A stretch of DNA of 64,000 nt from Phytopseudomonas seleniipraecipitans (GCF_900102335.1 NZ_FNBM01000002.1:434001-498000), one strand, 5' to 3'; shown: positions 12,889 through 23,537, counted from the first letter of the stretch. The notes: generated from the letters alone by a model not told the origin. Numbers and translations are program-made.

Positions 12889-14025
12889 CTATTTGCGTTT
12901 GGCCATGGCGTCGATGAAACGGTCGAACAGCGGAGCGACATCGTTCGGGCCCGGGCTGGCTTCGGGGTGACCCTGGAAGCTGAAGGCGTCCTTGTCGGTA
13001 CGCTCGATGCCCTGCAGGGTGCCGTCGAACAGCGATTTGTGGATCGCGCGCAGGTTGCTCGGCAGGCTGCTCTCGTCCACGGCAAAACCATGGTTCTGGC
13101 TGGTGATCATCACCACACCGGTGTCGAGGTCCTGCACCGGGTGGTTGGCGCCGTGGTGGCCGGTGCCCATCTTCACGGTCTTGGCACCGGACGCCAGGGC
13201 CAGCAGCTGGTGACCGAGGCAGATGCCGAAGACCGGCGTGTCGGTTTCCAGCACATCCTGGATCGCCTGGATCGCGTAGTCGCACGGTTCGGGGTCGCCA
13301 GGACCATTGGACAGGAACACGCCATCCGGGTTGAGCGCCAGTACATCCTCGGCAGGCGTTTGCGCCGGTACTACGGTGATGCGGCAGCCGCGTGCGACCA
13401 GCATGCGCAGGATGTTCAGCTTGACGCCGTAGTCGTAGGCAACCACATGGTAGGGCAGCTCGCTCGCGGCAATTTCCGGATGGCTGTCATCCTTGAGATC
13501 CCACACGCTGGAGCGCCACTCGTAACGCTCGGTACAGCTGACTTCCTTGGCCAAATCCATGCCTTTCAGGCCCGGGAAGCCGCGCGCCAGTTCGAGGGCT
13601 TTTTCTTCGGTGGCGTCTGCGCCGACCAGAATGCAGCCGTTCTGCGAACCTTTCTCGCGCAGGATGCGGGTCAGGCGGCGAGTGTCGATACCGGCGATGG
13701 CGACGGTGCCATTTTCCTTGAGGTAATCCTGCAAGGACTGCTTGTTACGCCAGTTGCTGGCGGTCAGCGGCAGGTCACGAATGATCAGGCCGGCGGCCCA
13801 GACGCGATTGGACTCGGCGTCTTCCGGCGTGGTGCCGGTATTGCCGATGTGTGGATAGGTCAGGGTGACGATCTGTTGGGCATAGGAAGGATCGGTGAGG
13901 ATTTCCTGATAGCCGGTCATGGCGGTGTTGAACACCACTTCCCCGATAGTCTGGCCATCGGCCCCGATGGCCTCGCCGCGAAAAATGCTGCCGTCAGCAA
14001 GGGCGAGTATGGCTGGCTTACTCAA
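12889..14025 (-). CDS. carA: Carbamoyl-phosphate synthase small (glutaminase) subunit
   Basis: CarA hydrolyses glutamine and channels ammonia to CarB. The 378-residue protein starts at a TTG (complement of 14023-14025) reading [14 protein letters not shown], which is where the family begins. A near-perfect GGGAGG lies 5 bases before it. The open frame reaches an upstream ATG at 14052 but without family similarity or a ribosome site. The class I glutaminase nucleophile Cys269 lies in FGICLGHQ and the His/Glu pair in GHPEASPGP. The leader upstream contains a terminator and small ORFs (see separate entries), so attenuation by pyrimidine supply is likely. Confidence 0.97.
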   Translation of the reverse strand: MSKPAILALADGSIFRGEAIGADGQTIGEVVFNTAMTGYQEILTDPSYAQQIVTLTYPHIGNTGTTPEDAESNRVWAAGLIIRDLPLTASNWRNKQSLQDYLKENGTVAIAGIDTRRLTRILREKGSQNGCILVGADATEEKALELARGFPGLKGMDLAKEVSCTERYEWRSSVWDLKDDSHPEIAASELPYHVVAYDYGVKLNILRMLVARGCRITVVPAQTPAEDVLALNPDGVFLSNGPGDPEPCDYAIQAIQDVLETDTPVFGICLGHQLLALASGAKTVKMGTGHHGANHPVQDLDTGVVMITSQNHGFAVDESSLPSNLRAIHKSLFDGTLQGIERTDKDAFSFQGHPEASPGPNDVAPLFDRFIDAMAKRK

Positions 14026-14114
14026 GAAGACCTCCCGTAGATCGTGGAGCAAACGCAGATTGTAAAAAAGCGGGATGACGTGTGAAGGTCATCCCGCTTT
14101 TTTAATTGATTCAT
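14022..14114 (-). CDS. Candidate 30-codon leader reading frame overlapping the carA start
   Basis: An ATG at 14112-14114 opens a 30-codon frame that runs through the carA leader hairpin. It stops at a TGA (complement of 14022-14024) overlapping the carA TTG as TTGA. No good ribosome site precedes the ATG. If it is translated, ribosomes would melt the terminator and hand over to carA. This could equally be chance in a 90-base stretch. Confidence 0.25.
   Translation of the reverse strand: MNQLKKRDDLHTSSRFFTICVCSTIYGRSS
14064..14103 (-). terminator. Terminator in the carA leader (probable attenuator)
   Basis: Perfect 16-bp arms (14064-14079 and 14088-14103) enclose an 8-base loop. The arm core is GCGGGATGAC, with six A/T pairs at the base giving a T6 tract on either strand. 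It lies 38 bases upstream of the carA start. dapB already has its own hairpin near 14317-14340, so this second terminator is better explained as control of carAB than as the end of dapB. Confidence 0.8.
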
Positions 14115-14138
14115 TCTGCGCAACTTTTAGTGGACACA

Positions 14139-14168
14139 CTAAAGAGAGAAGCTTACAGGAAAGTACAT
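14139..14168 (-). CDS. Candidate 9-codon leader peptide of carA
   Basis: The minus strand here reads ATG then eight codons and TAG, giving MYFPVSFSL. The message is strongly U-rich, and the stop lies about 35 bases before the leader terminator. This layout resembles pyrimidine-sensed attenuation of the pyrBI type. A -10-like TAACTT lies upstream, near 14177-14182. There is no strong Shine-Dalgarno sequence, so translation is unproven. Confidence 0.3.
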   Translation of the reverse strand: MYFPVSFSL

Positions 14169-14311
14169 TTTTTCGAAAGTTATGTGCGGGCAAAAACCTT
14201 AAATTCGCTGTACGACATTTCGTGCACCTCGAAACGAGCCTCGAAGCCATGCCGCCAATACGGCGAAATAGAGCCTTTTCACCGACAAAAGGCGGAATGC
14301 TCGTGCAAAGG

Positions 14312-14341
14312 AAAACGGATGGCGCATGCAGCCGCCATCCG
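14312..14341 (-). terminator. dapB terminator
   Basis: The hairpin GGATGGC...GCCATCC (14317-14340) lies 9 bases after the dapB stop and is followed on the minus strand by GTTTTCC. The stretch from here to 14169 holds no gene; it must contain the carA promoter and possibly an ArgR-like site (TGTCG near 14214-14218). Confidence 0.65.
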
Positions 14342-14349
14342 CATCCTGC

Positions 14350-15219
<870 letters not shown>

Positions 15220-16347
15220 TTAAAGGTCGCCGAAGAAGCGCTTGACGCCTTCGAACCAGCCATTGGCCTTGGGCGAGTGCGAGCTGTTACCGGCCAGGGA
15301 CTGACGGAACTCGTCGAGCAGCTCACGCTGGCGACGATCCAGGTTGACCGGTGTTTCCACCGCCACCTTACACATCAAATCGCCCGCACCACCGCCGCGC
15401 ACCGGGGCCACGCCCTTGCCGCGCAAGCGGAACAGTTTGCCGGTCTGCGTGCCTTCCGGGATCTTCAACTTGACCCGTCCATCGAGGGTCGGCACTTCCA
15501 GCTCACCGCCCAGCGCCGCATCGGCAAAGCTGATCGGCACTTCGCAGTAAAGGTGCTTGCCGTCACGCTGGAAGATCGCGTGCTCACGCACATTGACGAC
15601 CACGTACAGATCGCCAGCCGGACCGCCCATGGCGCCAGCCTCACCTTCACCGGTGAGACGGATACGGTCGCCGGTATCAACGCCCGCGGGCACCTTGACC
15701 GACAGCGTCTTGTGCTCTTCGACACGGCCATGGCCGTGGCAGGAGCCGCATGGGTCGGTGATCATCTTGCCGCTGCCGTGGCAACGCGGACAGGTCTGCT
15801 GCACCGAGAAGAAGCCCTGCTGCATGCGCACCTGGCCGATGCCGCCGCAGGTGGTACAAGTCACCGGGCTGGTGCCCTTCTTGGCGCCGGAGCCTTCGCA
15901 GACTTTACAGTTGACCAGGGTCGGCACGCGGATGGTTACCGTCGTGCCACGCACTGCTTCCTCGAGATCCAGTTCCAGGGTGTAACGCAGATCGCTGCCG
16001 CGCTGTGCACCGCCGCGCTGGCCGCCGCGCTGGCCACCGAAGAAATCACTGAATACGTCGCCGAAGATATCGGAGAAGTTGGCGCTGCCGCCGCCAAAAC
16101 CGCCACCGCCGCCCATTTGCGGGTCGACGCCCGCATGACCGTACTGATCGTAAGCGCTGCGCTTGCCCGCATCGGACAGCACTTCATAGGCCTCGTTAGC
16201 CTCTTTGAAGGCGTCTTCGGCAGCCTTGTCGCCAGGATTACGATCGGGGTGGTGCTTCATCGCCAGGCGACGGTAAGCCTTCTTCAGCTCGGCCTCGCTG
16301 GTACCGCGCTCGACCCCGAGCACTTCGTAGTAGTCACGTTTAGACAT
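15220..16347 (-). CDS. dnaJ: Chaperone DnaJ (Hsp40)
   Basis: DnaJ delivers clients to DnaK and stimulates its ATPase. The 375-residue type I protein has a J domain with HPD at 33-35, a Gly/Phe-rich linker ([13 protein letters not shown]), and four zinc-finger CxxCxGxG motifs ([32 protein letters not shown]). The C-terminal substrate-binding domains follow. It is 122 bases downstream of dnaK, and the gap has GC-rich inverted repeats but no clear promoter. Expression probably depends on the dnaK and grpE heat-shock promoters. Confidence 0.99.
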   Translation of the reverse strand: MSKRDYYEVLGVERGTSEAELKKAYRRLAMKHHPDRNPGDKAAEDAFKEANEAYEVLSDAGKRSAYDQYGHAGVDPQMGGGGGFGGGSANFSDIFGDVFSDFFGGQRGGQRGGAQRGSDLRYTLELDLEEAVRGTTVTIRVPTLVNCKVCEGSGAKKGTSPVTCTTCGGIGQVRMQQGFFSVQQTCPRCHGSGKMITDPCGSCHGHGRVEEHKTLSVKVPAGVDTGDRIRLTGEGEAGAMGGPAGDLYVVVNVREHAIFQRDGKHLYCEVPISFADAALGGELEVPTLDGRVKLKIPEGTQTGKLFRLRGKGVAPVRGGGAGDLMCKVAVETPVNLDRRQRELLDEFRQSLAGNSSHSPKANGWFEGVKRFFGDL

Positions 16348-16469
16348 GGGTTTCTAACACTCTCAAAATTCGTACCGTCCAGACACGCCAACGCGGGAGC
16401 AAGCCCCCGCGCGGCGGATCGCCCCTCGCACAGCAGTGCACAGGGGCGCAAACACAGGCAAGCCGGGGC

Positions 16470-18389
16470 TTACTTGTTGTCCTTGACTTCCTCGAACTCG
16501 GCGTCGACCACGTCGTCCGCAGAGCCTTTGGTTTCACCGGCATCCGCCGCACCTGCAGCACCTGGCTGTGGCTGTTCGGCATACATCTTCTGCGCCAACG
16601 GCGTGGTCGCTTCGGACAGGGCGTTCATCTTCGCTTCGATGGCAGCCTTGTCGTCACCACGTACGGCAACTTCCAGTTCACCCAGCGCAGTTTCGATCGC
16701 CGCTTTCTCGTCCGCAGTGGCCTTATCGCCGGCTTCGGTGAGCATCTTGCGGGTCGCATGAACCAGCTGGTCGCCCTGGTTACGGGCAGTGGCCAGCTCT
16801 TCGAACTTGCGGTCTTCCTCGGCGTTGGCCTCGGCGTCACGCACCATGCGCTCGATCTCGTCATCGGACAGACCGGAGTTGGCCTTGATCACGATGGACT
16901 GGGTCTTGCCAGTTGCCTTGTCCTTCGCACCGACGTGCAGGATGCCGTTGGCATCGATATCGAAGGTCACTTCGATCTGCGGCACACCACGTGGAGCCGG
17001 CGGAATCTCGGCCAGGTCGAACTTGCCGAGGGACTTGTTCTGACCAGCCTGCTTACGCTCGCCCTGCAGCACGTGAATGGTCACGGCGCTTTGGTTGTCG
17101 TCGGCAGTAGAGAACACCTGCGACTTTTTGGTCGGGATAGTGGTGTTCTTCTCGATCAGCGCAGTCATCACGCCACCCATGGTTTCGATACCCAGGGTCA
17201 GCGGGGAAACGTCCAGCAGCAGCACGTCCTTGACGTCGCCAGCCAGAACCGCACCCTGAATGGCAGCACCCATGGCAACCGCTTCGTCCGGGTTGACGTC
17301 CTTGCGAGCTTCTTTACCGAAGAACTCGGTAACCAGCTTCTGCACCAGCGGCATACGGGTCTGACCGCCGACCAGGATCACATCGTTGATCGCACCAACA
17401 TCAATACCGGCATCTTTCAGCGCGATGCGGCACGGCTCGATGGTGCGCTGCACCAGATCCTCGACCAACGATTCCAGTTTGGCGCGGGAAATCTTCACGT
17501 TCAGGTGCTTCGGACCGGTTGCGTCTGCAGTGATATACGGCAGGTTGACGTCGGTCTGCTGGCTCGAGGACAGCTCGATTTTGGCCTTCTCGGCAGCTTC
17601 CTTCAGGCGCTGCATGGCCAGCGGGTCGCCCTTGAGGTTCATGCCGCTTTCTTTCTTGAACTCGTCGACGAGGTAGTCGATCAGGCGGATGTCGAAGTCT
17701 TCGCCACCGAGGAAGGTATCACCGTTGGTAGCCAGTACTTCGAACTGGTGCTCGCCGTCGACTTCAGCGATTTCGATGACCGAGACGTCGAAGGTACCGC
17801 CGCCCAGGTCATAAACAATCACGGTGTGATCGCCCTTGGCCTTGTCCATGCCGTACGCCAGTGCAGCCGCGGTCGGCTCGTTGATGATGCGCTTGACGTC
17901 CAGACCCGCAATGCGGCCGGCGTCTTTGGTGGCCTGGCGCTGGCTGTCGTTGAAGTAAGCCGGAACGGTGATCACCGCTTCAGTAACCGCTTCACCGAGG
18001 TAGTCTTCGGCGGTCTTCTTCATCTTCTTGAGGATTTCAGCCGAAATCTGTGGCGGCGCCATCTTCTGGCCGTTGACTTCGACCCAGGCGTCACCATTGT
18101 CGGCCTTGGAAATCTTGTACGGCACCATCTGGATGTCTTTCTGCACGACTTCTTCGTCGAAACGGCGGCCGATCAGGCGCTTCACCGCATACAGGGTGTT
18201 GTGCGGGTTGGTCACGGCCTGACGCTTGGCGGACTGGCCAACCAAGATCTCGCCGTCGTTGGCATAAGCGATGATCGAAGGCGTGGTGCGAGTGCCTTCG
18301 GCGTTTTCGATGACTTTGACGTTGCCGTTTTCAAGAATGGAGACGCAGGAGTTGGTGGTCCCCAGGTCGATACCGATAATTTTGCCCAT
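16470..18389 (-). CDS. dnaK: Chaperone DnaK (Hsp70)
   Basis: DnaK is the ATP-driven Hsp70 chaperone. The 639-residue protein starts [16 protein letters not shown] and shows the phosphate-binding [10 protein letters not shown], the ATPase motif [11 protein letters not shown], the interdomain linker [15 protein letters not shown], the substrate-binding domain, and the acidic C-terminal tail ending in [12 protein letters not shown] good sigma-32 promoter precedes it (18465-18493). It stands between grpE and dnaJ. Confidence 0.99.
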   Translation of the reverse strand: MGKIIGIDLGTTNSCVSILENGNVKVIENAEGTRTTPSIIAYANDGEILVGQSAKRQAVTNPHNTLYAVKRLIGRRFDEEVVQKDIQMVPYKISKADNGDAWVEVNGQKMAPPQISAEILKKMKKTAEDYLGEAVTEAVITVPAYFNDSQRQATKDAGRIAGLDVKRIINEPTAAALAYGMDKAKGDHTVIVYDLGGGTFDVSVIEIAEVDGEHQFEVLATNGDTFLGGEDFDIRLIDYLVDEFKKESGMNLKGDPLAMQRLKEAAEKAKIELSSSQQTDVNLPYITADATGPKHLNVKISRAKLESLVEDLVQRTIEPCRIALKDAGIDVGAINDVILVGGQTRMPLVQKLVTEFFGKEARKDVNPDEAVAMGAAIQGAVLAGDVKDVLLLDVSPLTLGIETMGGVMTALIEKNTTIPTKKSQVFSTADDNQSAVTIHVLQGERKQAGQNKSLGKFDLAEIPPAPRGVPQIEVTFDIDANGILHVGAKDKATGKTQSIVIKANSGLSDDEIERMVRDAEANAEEDRKFEELATARNQGDQLVHATRKMLTEAGDKATADEKAAIETALGELEVAVRGDDKAAIEAKMNALSEATTPLAQKMYAEQPQPGAAGAADAGETKGSADDVVDAEFEEVKDNK

Positions 18390-18464
18390 TTCACTCTCCC
18401 GAAACTTTGATATATCCGCAGCGTTGTCGTGACCGCTGCGGTAGCACTAATACGCTTGACTTAA

Positions 18465-18493
18465 TAAATGGGGGCTCACCCGCCGATTTCAAG
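18465..18493 (-). promoter_or_regulatory. Sigma-32 (RpoH) promoter of dnaK
   Basis: On the minus strand CTTGAA (complement of 18488-18493) is followed after about 13-14 bases by CCCCATTTA (18465-18473/4). This is an almost exact match to the heat-shock consensus CTTGAA-N13/14-CCCCATNT. The -35 box overlaps the end of grpE. Confidence 0.85.
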
Positions 18494-19055
18494 CCTGCTC
18501 GTCGATAGACGGCGGCGTTTCGGCTGGCGCCTTGCTGACCACGACCATTGCCGGGCGCAGCAGGCGACCATTGAGCATGTAGCCCTTCTGGAACACCTTG
18601 AGCACACTGTTGGGCTCGACATGGGTGCTTTCCTGCAGAGCCATGGCCTGATGGTGCTCAGGATTGAACGGCGCACCATGCGGATCGATGGCTTCCAGCT
18701 GGTGACGCTTGAGGGTGTCGAGCAACAGCTTGAGCGTCAGCTCCATGCCCTCGCGCACCGCCTTGATCGCCTCGTCGTCCGCGCTCGACAGCTCGAGACC
18801 CCGCTCGAGGCTATCGACCACCGGCAACAGATCATTGGCGAATTTCTCGAGGGCGAACTTGTGCGCCTTCTCGACATCCTGCTCAGCGCGGCGGCGCACG
18901 TTCTGCAGATCGGCAGCCATGCGCAGCGACTGATCCTGCGCAGTAGCCAGTTGCTCTTCCAGCGTTTGCACGCGAGCAGCCAGGTCTTCACCCAGCGCAG
19001 CGTCGTTCGCTTCAGCCTCGGGAGTCTGCGGATCCAGGTTCTGTTCGTCAGCCAT
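18489..19055 (-). CDS. grpE: Nucleotide exchange factor GrpE
   Basis: GrpE releases ADP from DnaK to reset the chaperone cycle. The 188-residue protein has an acidic N terminus, a long coiled coil (about 25-80, [20 protein letters not shown]), the family block [34 protein letters not shown], and a C-terminal beta domain with [18 protein letters not shown]. It is first in grpE-dnaK-dnaJ, with a sigma-32-like promoter 52-80 bases upstream. Confidence 0.98.
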   Translation of the reverse strand: MADEQNLDPQTPEAEANDAALGEDLAARVQTLEEQLATAQDQSLRMAADLQNVRRRAEQDVEKAHKFALEKFANDLLPVVDSLERGLELSSADDEAIKAVREGMELTLKLLLDTLKRHQLEAIDPHGAPFNPEHHQAMALQESTHVEPNSVLKVFQKGYMLNGRLLRPAMVVVSKAPAETPPSIDEQA

Positions 19056-19106
19056 GCATTTCTCCTCTGAATAATTCGACGAGCCTCAACTCGCGCGTCT
19101 GCCGCC

Positions 19107-19135
19107 TATATAAGGACGATTTGTAGGGTTTCAAG
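19107..19135 (-). promoter_or_regulatory. Sigma-32-like promoter of grpE
   Basis: CTTGAA (complement of 19130-19135) and CCTTATATA (complement of 19107-19115) are separated by 14 bases on the minus strand. The -35 is perfect; the -10 departs from CCCCATNT at two positions. It lies 52 bases before the grpE start and is divergent from recN. Confidence 0.65.
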
Positions 19136-19194
19136 GGGCGCGACGATATCAGCGCCCGACATCGCGCACAGGATTGCCAGCCACAAATAAAACA

Positions 19195-19210
19195 CTGTAT
19201 AAATAACCAG
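19195..19210 (+). promoter_or_regulatory. LexA (SOS) box of recN
   Basis: The sequence CTGTATAAATAACCAG fits the CTG-N10-CAG LexA consensus, with an AT-rich spacer. It is centred about 30 bases before the recN ATG, where it would block RNA polymerase. recN is a standard SOS gene. Confidence 0.85.
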
Positions 19211-19232
19211 ACAAATTCTGGGAGGCCTCGCC

Positions 19233-20906
19233 ATGCTGGTGCACCTGTCCGTACACAATTACGCCATCGTCGAACACCTCGATCTGGAACTGGATCGCGG
19301 CATGAGTGTTATCAGCGGCGAAACTGGCGCGGGTAAATCGATCATGCTCGACGCCCTGGGCCTGACCCTGGGCGATCGCGCGGACAGCGGCGTAGTGCGG
19401 CCTGGCGCCGACAAGGCCGACATTCTCGCCAGCTTCGACCTGGGCGATATTCCCGAAGCCCACACCTGGCTCGCCCAGCGTGACCTGGCCACCGAGGGCC
19501 CGTGCATCCTGCGTCGGGTAATTACCGCCGAAGGCCGCTCGCGCGGCTATATAAATGGCACGCCCTGCCCGCTCGGTGACCTCAAGGCGCTGGGCGAACT
19601 GTTGATCGACATCCACAGCCAGCATGAGCACCAGTCGCTGCTCAAGGTCGACACCCACCGGCGCTTGCTCGATGAATATGCCGGCGCACAGGAACTGTCT
19701 CGCCAGGTCAATCTGGCCGCGCAGCGCTGGAAGCAGACCCGCAGCGAACTCGAACGCCTTGCTTCGCAGGGCGACGAGCAGCGCGCGCGCCATCAATTGC
19801 TCAGCTATCAACTGGAGGAGCTGGAGAATCTCGGCCTCGGCGACAATGAGCTGGAGCAGCTGGAACAGGATCACAAGGCACTGACCAATGCCGAGGGGCT
19901 GCTTGCCGCCTGTCGCCAGGTCATCGAGCAATGCAGCGAGAGCGATGCCGGCAACGTGCTGTCCGCGCTGACCAGCAGCCTAAGCCGACTCAGTGGCGTA
20001 CAAGGCCAGCCAGGGCCGCTCAATGAAGCGGCCAACCTGCTGGCCAGCGCGCAGATCCAGGTTGAAGAAGCGGTCGGTGAACTGAATCGCTTCCTCGATC
20101 ATTTCGAAGCCGACCCGCAGCGCCAGCAACAACTGGAGGAGCGCCTGGACACCATCTACACCCTGGCGCGCAAACACCGCATTCACCCTAGCGAATTGCC
20201 TGCCATGCAGCAGCAGCTGTTCGACGAGCTGGAAGGCCTGAATGCCGATGACCAGGCCACCGAGCGCCTGAGTGAAGAACTGGCCGCCTATGGCCGGCAC
20301 TACCAGGAAAAGGCCGCCGAACTGAGTACCCGCCGGCAGAAAGCAGCAGCCAAACTGAGCAAAGCAGTGGAGAAGGAAATGCAGCTGCTGGGCATGCCCG
20401 GCGGACGCTTCAGCATCCAGCTGCAGGAAAATACCAGCACAGACCCCAACGGCAATGGTCTGGAGCAGGTCGAGTTTCTGGTCAGCGCCAACCCGGGCCA
20501 GCCGATAAAGGCGCTGGCCAAGGTGGCGTCAGGTGGTGAGCTGTCACGTATCAGCCTGGCGATCCAGGTGATCACTGCGCAAACATCGCGCGTGCCGACG
20601 CTGGTGTTCGACGAAGTGGACGTGGGCATCGGCGGCCCGACGGCCGAAGTTGTCGGACAGTTGCTCCGCCGCCTGGGCGAGCGCGGCCAAGTACTCACCG
20701 TCACGCACCTGCCGCAGGTTGCCGCTCAGGGGCACCAGCATCTGTTCGTACACAAGGTTCGCGGCAACAACGCCACACGTACGGCGGTCAGCAAGCTGAG
20801 CGATGCGCAGCGGGTGGAAGAAATCGCCCGCATGCTCGGCGGCATCGACCTCACCGAAGAGTCGCTGGCTCACGCGCGCAAACTGGTCAGCAACGCCCAG
20901 GGCTGA
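19233..20906 (+). CDS. recN: DNA repair protein RecN
   Basis: RecN is an SMC-like ATPase that holds broken chromosome ends and promotes double-strand-break repair. The 557-residue protein has Walker A GETGAGKS at 29-36 and long central coiled coils (about 165-380). The C-terminal ABC signature region has SGGELSRISLAIQ and the Walker B VFDEVDVGIGG. GGGAGG lies 7 bases before the ATG. The LexA box upstream implies SOS induction. It is divergent from grpE and convergent with fur. Confidence 0.98.
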   Translation: MLVHLSVHNYAIVEHLDLELDRGMSVISGETGAGKSIMLDALGLTLGDRADSGVVRPGADKADILASFDLGDIPEAHTWLAQRDLATEGPCILRRVITAEGRSRGYINGTPCPLGDLKALGELLIDIHSQHEHQSLLKVDTHRRLLDEYAGAQELSRQVNLAAQRWKQTRSELERLASQGDEQRARHQLLSYQLEELENLGLGDNELEQLEQDHKALTNAEGLLAACRQVIEQCSESDAGNVLSALTSSLSRLSGVQGQPGPLNEAANLLASAQIQVEEAVGELNRFLDHFEADPQRQQQLEERLDTIYTLARKHRIHPSELPAMQQQLFDELEGLNADDQATERLSEELAAYGRHYQEKAAELSTRRQKAAAKLSKAVEKEMQLLGMPGGRFSIQLQENTSTDPNGNGLEQVEFLVSANPGQPIKALAKVASGGELSRISLAIQVITAQTSRVPTLVFDEVDVGIGGPTAEVVGQLLRRLGERGQVLTVTHLPQVAAQGHQHLFVHKVRGNNATRTAVSKLSDAQRVEEIARMLGGIDLTEESLAHARKLVSNAQG

Positions 20907-20935
20907 CTACTCAATCTGACTTTACTGCAGGCATG

Positions 20936-20961
20936 AAAAAGGCGACCCAGGGTCGCCTTTT
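20936..20961. terminator. Bidirectional terminator between recN and fur
   Basis: AAAAAGGCGACC / GGTCGCCTTTT forms a hairpin with A- and T-runs on opposite sides, so it can stop recN on the plus strand and fur on the minus strand. Confidence 0.85.
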
Positions 20962-20978
20962 CCAATACTGGGTCGTAC

Positions 20979-21392
20979 TTACTGCTTGGCACCAGTGGTG
21001 CGCACGTACAGAACCAGGTTGTGATCCACCAGCTCGAAACCATGCTCACGCACGATTTCCTTCTGGCGCTTCTCGATTTCAGCATCGAAAAACTCGATCA
21101 CGTCACCAGTATCCACGCACACCATGTGATCGTGGTGACCACCGTCGGCCAATTCGAATACGGCATGGCCGCCGTCGAAATTGTGGCGTACCACCAGACC
21201 CGCCGCTTCGAACTGGGTCAGAACCCGGTACACAGTGGCCAGACCGACGTCTTCACCAGCGTCCATCAGGGACTTGTAGACATCTTCTGCGCTCATGTGA
21301 CGCTGCTCGGCAGAGTCCAGCATCTGCAGGATTTTGACCCGTGGCAGGGTCACTTTCAGGCCAGCTTTGCGGAGTTCGCTATTTTCAACCAT
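20979..21392 (-). CDS. fur: Ferric uptake regulator Fur
   Basis: Fur is the iron-responsive repressor of siderophore, haem and other iron genes, probably including the phu operon at the end of this window. The 137-residue protein has a winged helix (DVGLATVYRVLTQFEAAGLV) and the metal site HHDH at 86-89. It has a single cysteine (Cys92) and lacks the CxxC structural zinc sites of E. coli Fur, as in other pseudomonads. It is divergent from bamE, a conserved pair in this genus. Confidence 0.98.
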   Translation of the reverse strand: MVENSELRKAGLKVTLPRVKILQMLDSAEQRHMSAEDVYKSLMDAGEDVGLATVYRVLTQFEAAGLVVRHNFDGGHAVFELADGGHHDHMVCVDTGDVIEFFDAEIEKRQKEIVREHGFELVDHNLVLYVRTTGAKQ

Positions 21393-21488
21393 GGTCTGCT
21401 TTCTCGCGGAAGCGCTTCGCAGCTTCCCTTATTGCGGGTATGATCGGGGTTTACGTTGCCCAGCCAAGATAGTGGAAGACGCCCACCG

Positions 21489-21998
21489 ATGCAAAAAACC
21501 AGACTCCTGCTGACCAGCCTCACCTTCATGGGGCTCATCGCACTCGCCGGCTGCTCATTCCCCGGGGTTTATAAAATCGACATCCAACAGGGCAATGTCG
21601 TCACGCAGGACATGATAGACCAGTTGAGGCCGGGAATGACCCGACGCCAAGTACGGTTTATCATGGGCAATCCCCTGCTGACCGACACGTTTCATGCCAA
21701 TCGCTGGGACTACCTGTACAGCATGCAGGCCGGCGGCAGCCAACGGCAGCAAGAGCGTGTAAGCGTTAACTTCAACGCCGATGACCAATTGGTCGGCCTG
21801 TCTGGCGACTTCATGCCGGGCGTCAGCCGTGATGATGCGATTCTCGGTCGCGACGGCGCGCCACAGACTGCACCGACTCAGCCGCAGGAAGAACCAGCCG
21901 CTCCAGGTTCGCTGCTCGAGCAGATCCAGCGCGATGTGGATAACGTCGAGACCGTACCGGTACCGACGCCAGAGCCGCTGGAAACCTCTCCGCAATAA
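21489..21998 (+). CDS. bamE: Outer-membrane assembly lipoprotein BamE (OmlA)
   Basis: BamE is the small lipoprotein of the BAM complex that folds beta-barrel proteins into the outer membrane. The 169-residue precursor has a lipoprotein signal with lipobox LAGC ([22 protein letters not shown] is the leader). The SmpA/OmlA domain has [22 protein letters not shown] and [12 protein letters not shown] Pro/Glu-rich tail follows. I start at the ATG that begins the signal peptide; the open frame extends 11 codons further upstream. It is divergent from fur and followed by a strong terminator. Confidence 0.96.
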   Translation: MQKTRLLLTSLTFMGLIALAGCSFPGVYKIDIQQGNVVTQDMIDQLRPGMTRRQVRFIMGNPLLTDTFHANRWDYLYSMQAGGSQRQQERVSVNFNADDQLVGLSGDFMPGVSRDDAILGRDGAPQTAPTQPQEEPAAPGSLLEQIQRDVDNVETVPVPTPEPLETSPQ

Positions 21999-22010
21999 CA
22001 CTGCGACGTA

Positions 22011-22039
22011 AAAAAACCCCGGTAATGCCGGGGTTTTTT
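22011..22039. terminator. Bidirectional terminator between bamE and rnfH
   Basis: AAAAAACCCCGG / CCGGGGTTTTTT hairpin with a short TAATG loop, 12 bases after the bamE stop. It serves bamE on the plus strand and can end ratA-rnfH on the minus strand. Confidence 0.9.
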
Positions 22040-22087
22040 ATTGCCGCTCATTCGAGCCGGCCGCTGCAGCACTCGCCTCGTTCGCCC

Positions 22088-22414
22088 TCAGCGCTTGCCG
22101 TTACCCGCGCTCCGGGCTCGCTCGGCGGCCTGCGCCGCCCGGCGTTTGCGTACGTCTTTAGGGTCCGCCAGCAGGGGCCGGTAGATCTCCACTCGATCTC
22201 CGCCTTCCAGCAGCCGTGTCTCCGGCGACGCCACAGCTTTGCCAAATATCCCTAACGGCGCGCCAGCCAGATCGAGGCCAGGGAATGCTCCCTGCAAACC
22301 GGATTTCAAGGCGGCCTCGCGTACGGTGCTGCCCGCAGGTAATTGCAGTGCAATCAGTAGTTGCCGGCCAGGGGCAGCGAACACGACCTCCACCGAAATC
22401 AACTCACTGACCAT
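22088..22414 (-). CDS. rnfH: RnfH/UPF0125 family protein
   Basis: A 108-residue ubiquitin-like-fold protein of the RnfH family (begins VSELISVEVVFAAPGRQLL; VEIYRPLLADPKDVRKRRA at the C-terminal side). Its function is uncertain; it is named after linkage to rnf genes elsewhere. The ATG complement ends at 22414 and overlaps the end of ratA by 11 bases. This is the ratA-rnfH pair that E. coli also carries next to smpB. Confidence 0.93.
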   Translation of the reverse strand: MVSELISVEVVFAAPGRQLLIALQLPAGSTVREAALKSGLQGAFPGLDLAGAPLGIFGKAVASPETRLLEGGDRVEIYRPLLADPKDVRKRRAAQAAERARSAGNGKR

Positions 22415-22841
22415 GAAGCTCTTTGGCTCGCTGGCAAAAGGCATCGACCATGGTATTGGCGGCCTGATTGAACAACGGCCCGAGCGTCGCGCGCATGATC
22501 GACCCGGCATAGTCGAAGGTCAGATCCAAGCTGATCTTGCAGGCCTTGTCACCGAGCGCCTTGAAGGTCCATTGGCCATGCAGATGTTCGAACGGCCCGC
22601 TTTCCAGATTCAGCTCGATGGATTGCCCCGGCACCAGCACATTGCGCGTGGTGAAGCGTTGACTCAAACCGGCCTTGGCCACTTCCAGACTGGCACGCAT
22701 GTGCGTGTCACTGACCTCGATGACCTCGCTTGAGGCGCACCACGGCAGAAATTCCGGGTAGCGCTCTACGTCGTTGACCAGGTCGTACAGCGCCTGCGCG
22801 GGGTAAGGCAGCAGAGCCGAGCGTTGAATATGAGTACTCAT
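22404..22841 (-). CDS. ratA: RatA-type START-domain protein
   Basis: A 145-residue START/SRPBCC-fold protein: MSTHIQRSALLPYPAQALYDLVNDVERYPEFLPWC at its N terminus and a C-terminal helix FNQAANTMVDAFCQRAKEL. In E. coli the homologue is called RatA, an inhibitor of 70S assembly; its eukaryotic relative Coq10 binds quinone, so the physiological role is debated. I start at the ATG at 22839-22841; the frame is open 56 codons further upstream without family similarity. It is divergent from smpB. Confidence 0.93.
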   Translation of the reverse strand: MSTHIQRSALLPYPAQALYDLVNDVERYPEFLPWCASSEVIEVSDTHMRASLEVAKAGLSQRFTTRNVLVPGQSIELNLESGPFEHLHGQWTFKALGDKACKISLDLTFDYAGSIMRATLGPLFNQAANTMVDAFCQRAKELHGQ

Positions 22842-23046
22842 AGAAATAGGGTTTCCACGGTTGGCGACATCGCTGTAACGCGACGTTGCAGGGCGATGCA
22901 AAAGGCAACCGGCATCGACCACAAGACGAGAAGTGCCCACATTGTCGGGGATTCGCCCGGAGGGCTCAAGCGCACCACTGCCGCAGCGGTTTTTCGCATG
23001 CGGATGCATGGCGCGTTGTCGTCATACTCCATATAATGCGCCGCCT

Positions 23047-23529
23047 ATGGCTAAACAAACGAAACATCCGCAAGGCAGCATCGCGCAGAACAAGAAAGCG
23101 ATGCACGACTACTTCGTCGAGTCCCGCTTCGAGGCCGGGCTGGCTCTGGCCGGCTGGGAAGTGAAAAGTCTGCGCGCCGGCAAGGCCCAGTTGGTAGACA
23201 GCTATGTGCTGCTCAAAGACGACGAAGCCTGGCTGATGGGTTGCCACATCACGCCGCTGAAAACCGCCAGCACTCACGTCATCGCCGACCCGACGCGCAC
23301 GCGCAAGCTGTTGCTGAACAAGCGCGAGCTGGAAAAGCTGTTCGGTTCCGTGCAACAGAAGGGCTACACCTGCGTCGCCCTGTCGCTCTACTGGAAGCAG
23401 CATCTGGTGAAGTGCGAAATCGCTCTGGCCAAAGGCAAGAAGGATTTCGACAAGCGCCACACAGAGAAAGAGCGTGACGCCGACCGCGAAGTGCAGCGCG
23501 CGATGCGCAGCAAGGGCAAGGACGAGTAA
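23047..23529 (+). CDS. smpB: SsrA-binding protein SmpB
   Basis: SmpB carries tmRNA to stalled ribosomes in trans-translation. The 160-residue protein starts [23 protein letters not shown]. It has the OB-barrel signature [19 protein letters not shown], the GCHITPL segment, and the basic C-terminal tail ([20 protein letters not shown]) that reads the empty mRNA channel. It is divergent from ratA. Confidence 0.98.
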   Translation: MAKQTKHPQGSIAQNKKAMHDYFVESRFEAGLALAGWEVKSLRAGKAQLVDSYVLLKDDEAWLMGCHITPLKTASTHVIADPTRTRKLLLNKRELEKLFGSVQQKGYTCVALSLYWKQHLVKCEIALAKGKKDFDKRHTEKERDADREVQRAMRSKGKDE

Positions 23530-23537
23530 GCACCGCC

